Shown: one piece after another, positions 60,451 through 64,000 of the stretch | Position numbering within the stretch: the stretch's first letter is position 1 | Layout: each line of letters begins with the position of its first letter | Source of the DNA: Caenorhabditis remanei | Taxonomy: Eukaryota; Nematoda; Chromadorea; Rhabditida; Rhabditidae | Assembly: GCF_010183535.1 (NCBI RefSeq) | Contig: NC_071333.1 | Location: 16,428,587 to 16,492,586 of the forward strand | Direction of reading: 5' to 3' | Length of the DNA stretch: 64,000 nucleotides | Translations under genes and position numbers: made by a program | Notes under the pieces: model-generated | Database searches by the model: none | Seen by the model: the letters and a program-made list of their open reading frames with translations, nothing else | What the model was told of the DNA's origin: nothing

Positions 60451-62396
60451 TTAAATTAAAAACTTTCTTCTCGTTTCCGGTGCTTCATTTCCGTAAATAT
60501 GACATTGTTTAGTAGCGGATTGCATCATTCTCGAGTCGGCCGGACAGTTGAACGCTTGTTGGAAGGCTGGATGTTGAGCAATTGTATTAATTCTGATATT
60601 GTTAGCAGAATGCGGTTCATATTTCCCATCATCTTGAAGTTCTACAGAAGATAGTGATCCCTGAATTTGGAGAATTGATTGAACAGGTAATTTTTCTTTT
60701 CCAACTAACACTACAAAATCCCGTTGCGTAGGAATAGAAGAACAATTGGTCGTAAGTCATGTTAAGTCTTTCTATGAAATTCTGAAAAACCAAATTAGAT
60801 AATACATCTAAGCGGCTCCAAAACAACCCCAATATCAAAACCATAATATTCTTTCATAAGCTCATAAGCCAATTGTAAACCAAAAATGTCTGCACCATTT
60901 TCATCCAAAAAATCATCTGTAGTAGCACACGAGTCTTCCATATACTCCGTGCATGTTGCATTAAACTGATTCTGCACACAATCATCTACTTGTTTTGAAA
61001 AATATGGCAAGAGTTCTGGTTGATTATAACTGTCAAAAAATGTATGACCAATTTCGTGACCGACAGTAAAGCCAGTGTATCCGAGCTGATAAAATTAGAT
61101 GAGATGTTATTTTACAGGTCCCCACTCACTTTAGAAGCCATTTCTCTACCATATTGAGTATGATGATAATTTGGGAAACCAAAAGCAAGTGTAGGATGAT
61201 TATTAAAAGCATTATCATCTAACGAAAAAACTTCGTCGCCATGGGAAAGACGGTGTTCGCTAGCTGTCATTATATAACACAACAAATCCGACTCCTCGAC
61301 AAAACTGTACGACAACCTACACTCCAAGAACGTTTTCTCAACTGCAACTAAGATATTTGTCACTTTTTGAAAATCTTTTCCATAGTTATCATGCATTCTT
61401 AATTCTGAAGTAATCTTCTCAAATTTTGCAACAAGGTGCCGGTTTTTGACCCATGGAGTGCTCTGAAAACATTGTTTATGGGTTTATGGTGATGACTACC
61501 TGGCACACCACATACCTTGATAAGATTCTCTGCAATTCCTAAAACCTGCTCAACCAATTTCTTTGTTTCTTCAATTCCCTGTCGAACGTCAACATCCAAG
61601 TGAGAGCTTATACTCTTGGCGAGGTTTACATGTTCAGTTGCACATGCCTCGAATTGGGATAGTAAATCCATCTGTAACCTCAATTCATGGGTAAAAAAGG
61701 AAACGTAGGAGTAGACCTTACCGGAGTGTGTCTTGAAGATTCAGTTAGTGCTTCTCTTAACGAATCCGTACGAGAGTCACAAGTCTCCCATGTTGATTTT
61801 CCCTTGTTTCTGGTGTTTTCATCATCTTGCGAATAATTGCTTCCCATTACTTCAACCATTAGTTTGTATAAGTCCTCAGCCTGTTCATCGTTTTTCTCAC
61901 ATCTGGAACCATTAATACACACCAATATAAAAATTCCATATATGTATACTCACACTTTTGAGAAAACACCAGTAAAAAACCTGATCATGTCCTCCTTACT
62001 GCTGAGCAGCATCTCCTTTTCTTTTATAATTGGTAATAGTTTCTGAAAAAAGTATTCAGCATCAAAATCACATAAGAGAACTGCTTACAATCACATCTAA
62101 ATTATTCCAGTAAGCGTTTTTCTGAACATGCTCTAGATACGCAAGCATATCTTGGAATGCTGCACCAAACAGGTTTTCAGGACTGTTGAAAGAGCAAGCA
62201 TGACGATAGAAATTGTCACATGAATCAACACTGTTATTTTTGTATCTAAAAAATATATTCTCACCTTGACCGTAGTCTGAGAGTCAAATGAAACCTACTT
62301 CACTATGGAATCTTCTATTACATCAAACGGTTCGAATTCAATAGCGATACTGTAAAAAATAAATGCCGACAGTAACAACAATAATAAAAGTTTCAT
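60451..62396 (-). CDS. Secreted short M13 (neprilysin-like) metallopeptidase, array member 3
   Basis: Nine exons (62299-62396, 62089-62245, 61954-62042, 61722-61902, 61516-61671, 61130-61462, 60828-61085, 60710-60781, 60451-60660) give 517 residues in frame. A leucine-rich signal peptide (MKLLLLLLLSAFIFYSIA) starts the protein. VDSCDNFYRHACSFNS, NAFN, HEIGH (348-352), ENGAD (Glu400) and SATKQCHIYG are present. The exon 7 donor is GTTGTT after YYGFDIG; a later apparent donor would leave an intron of only 24 nt and a stop. It is the most diverged of the three in the N-terminal lobe, where exon 4 carries an extra polar, Asn/Lys-rich segment. An upstream TATA box lies 30 bp before the start, and a TGATAA (GATA-factor type) site is close by, fitting but not proving gut expression. 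Confidence 0.88.
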
Positions 62397-62425
62397 GTCT
62401 CATAATGGAGGAAATTTTCAGTTTC

Positions 62426-62433
62426 TTTATATA
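62426..62433 (-). promoter_or_regulatory. TATA box, array member 3, with adjacent GATA site
   Basis: Minus-strand TATATAAA in GGTATATAAAGAAAC. On the plus strand, TGATAA occurs within 15 bp farther from the gene (62442-62447). Confidence 0.5.
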
Positions 62434-62850
62434 CCCGATAGTGATAATACATTTTTCAACTCTTTTTAGGTCTGACAATTGAACAAAAGACATGAAAAGA
62501 GAAAATTCTCTCCCTCAATATAAATTTATAATAGGAACATATCATGCTGTTGAACTTTTTTTTCTTCAAATAATTGAGTCCAAACCAAACTATAAAATTT
62601 AAGCACACTGGAGCAGAGTTCAAAAAAAGAATAAGACAACATCTGGTTCTATATGAAAAATTTATTTATTTTCAAAATTATTCGATAAGTCATAAATAGT
62701 TCTTGATCATGGTCAACAAGCTCTGGATATATTTTACAAAGAACAAAACACAATAAAGCGACTGATGAAAAAAATGGGGGATGAGAAGAATCGTTAACCC
62801 GGGGCATGTTTTTTTGACGACTGGCATATTTTAGAATATACATTGTGTGA

Positions 62851-64000
62851 TTATGTCATGTTGATGAAAATGATCTCACAGGCTCCAAACATTTTGATTG
62901 GTGGCCCAAAATAATTGACACCAGCACTAACGTAGACGTATGTGTCCGTTTTGTTGTCGTAGTACTGTCCTCTGAAACAAGTTTTGGTTAGAGACCGGTA
63001 TTTATCAAAGTTGTCAGGCCCGAATTCAAAAACGCACCTTTAAAAAATTTTTGGCATTTTTAAATTTTTTATCGAAAACGTTGAAATTTCTCGCTTTTTT
63101 CGCTATAAAAATTCAAAAAATTTGAATTTTATATTTTGGCGCCAATTATCCGGGACTTTGAGCCGAACTTTAATTCTGCTCTGCTGACACGGCTTTGGCA
63201 CAGCCCCGTATCATTTTTATTAATAAATGAATTCTACTCACCTCACAAAAGCGTTAGCAATATGAACGATTGGAACAAATGGATACATTTGACCACCATG
63301 AGTATGTCCGGACAAAATGAGGTTGACTTTGTCGCTCAGTTTTGGGTTAGTGAGTACAATCTTGGCTGCATTGGGTTGATGAGCAAGTAGAATGTTGGTT
63401 GAATCGGAGTCACAGGTGGAGAGAGCTTTCATCAAATCCATTCCATGTCCAGGTACATGAGCGCGAACAGCGAAGAGATCATCAGCACCGGCGACACATA
63501 GCTTCTGTCCATTAACCTTGATATGCTTGTTCTGGTTGTGGAGGACCTGAAACCAATGAGTCATTACTATTTTGATCTGAATGATTGTATTACTCACGGT
63601 GATATTACAATTCTCGAGGAACCAAAACCATTCGGTGACGTTTCCGTGCATATACTCGTGATTTCCTGTAGAGAGGTGTCATTGTTTGCTTTCGATAAAC
63701 TTTGAAACTAATACCTGTTGCGAAATAGACACCTCCCGGTGCTTTCAAATTGCAAAGTGGCTCCGCTGCTCCATGGAAGTCGCGAACAAGTCCGTCAGCA
63801 AGATCTCCGGCAATAGCAATTATATCTGGAATTGAATAATGGTGACAGGGAGGCTATTGTTTTGACTCACCTGGGTTCAATGCATTGGTCAATTCAACTA
63901 TCCTTGCTATTCTCGTTCTTCCAACCGATGGACCAATATGAACATCCGAGAGAAGAGCAATTGACACATTTCCACTGTTTGACGCAAATCTCTGAACATA
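62851..64000 (-). CDS. Metallophosphoesterase (TMPPE-like), 5' end beyond the window
   Basis: Five exons are visible (63871-64000 and beyond, 63715-63825, 63598-63665, 63242-63546, 62851-62971), about 245 residues, in frame to the stop at 62851. Motifs of calcineurin-like metallophosphoesterases appear in order: SDVHIG (first metal-binding Asp and His), GDLADG, GNHEYMHGN, then AHQPN and SGHTHGGQMYP. These supply the di-metal site residues, so the enzyme should be active on phosphomonoesters or -diesters. The closing segment is YVSAGVNYFGPPIKMFGACE. Family members of this type usually have N-terminal membrane helices (TMPPE/YkuE group), which would be encoded upstream of 64000 and cannot be checked here. 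It is on the same strand as the peptidase array but over 450 bp away and unrelated to it. Confidence 0.88.

Overview
The window reads as nuclear DNA of a Caenorhabditis nematode. It has an AT-rich background, short introns of about 45-60 bp with TTTCAG acceptors, worm-type gene families and dispersed foldback repeats. Several gene models match Caenorhabditis elegans chromosome X genes I recognise: tth-1 (tetrathymosin beta), ced-8 (Xk-related), a sulp SLC26 transporter and wrk-1 (Ig/Fn3 adhesion protein). I therefore take it as C. elegans X or a very close relative. The species and the gene symbols come from memory of these families; exon structures, reading frames and motifs were read from the sequence. 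Every complete multi-exon model below closes in frame, except one neprilysin-like gene that is one base short.

Layout. 1-8.5 kb: the first coding exon of a minus-strand gene that leaves the left edge, then about 7.6 kb with no supported gene. 8.5-14.8 kb (minus): a receptor-type tyrosine kinase (probably kin-9) and a 110-residue single-pass protein ending in PPPPYEQVV. 14.8-18.9 kb: non-coding, with foldback repeats and one weak peptide candidate. 18.9-27.6 kb (plus): tth-1, a TM9SF transporter-like protein with a tRNA-Leu and a palindromic satellite in its last intron, a saposin-B protein, a second tRNA-Leu, and ced-8. A small secreted-protein gene (minus) is tail-to-tail with ced-8. 28.5-28.8 kb: a broken and an intact tRNA-Leu; the intact one carries a copied piece of the TM9SF gene. 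29.7-33.1 kb: the SLC26 transporter, with an antisense tRNA-Asn in its last intron. 33.1-40.8 kb: no gene, several repeats. 40.8-44.1 kb: wrk-1. 45.4-46.1 kb: two identical tRNA-Arg genes. 47.1-48.7 kb: a secreted DOMON protein. 49.1-53.0 kb (minus): an SGSM3-type TBC/SH3/RUN protein. 53.5-55.8 kb: a small DNA-transposon relic, a LINE remnant and a 1.15-kb near-perfect palindrome. 55.9-62.4 kb (minus): three tandem short M13 (neprilysin-like) peptidase genes, the first with a one-base frameshift. 62.9-64.0 kb (minus): a metallophosphoesterase that runs off the right edge.

Functionally this is ordinary mixed gene content (actin buffering, apoptosis, anion transport, axon guidance, vesicle traffic, extracellular peptidases). 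I see no operon and no obviously new multi-gene system. The more unusual signals are structural: tRNA-linked segmental duplication, an intronic CTCGAGAG palindromic satellite, the large foldback element, paired foldback families, long G/C homopolymers, and decay in one member of the peptidase array.
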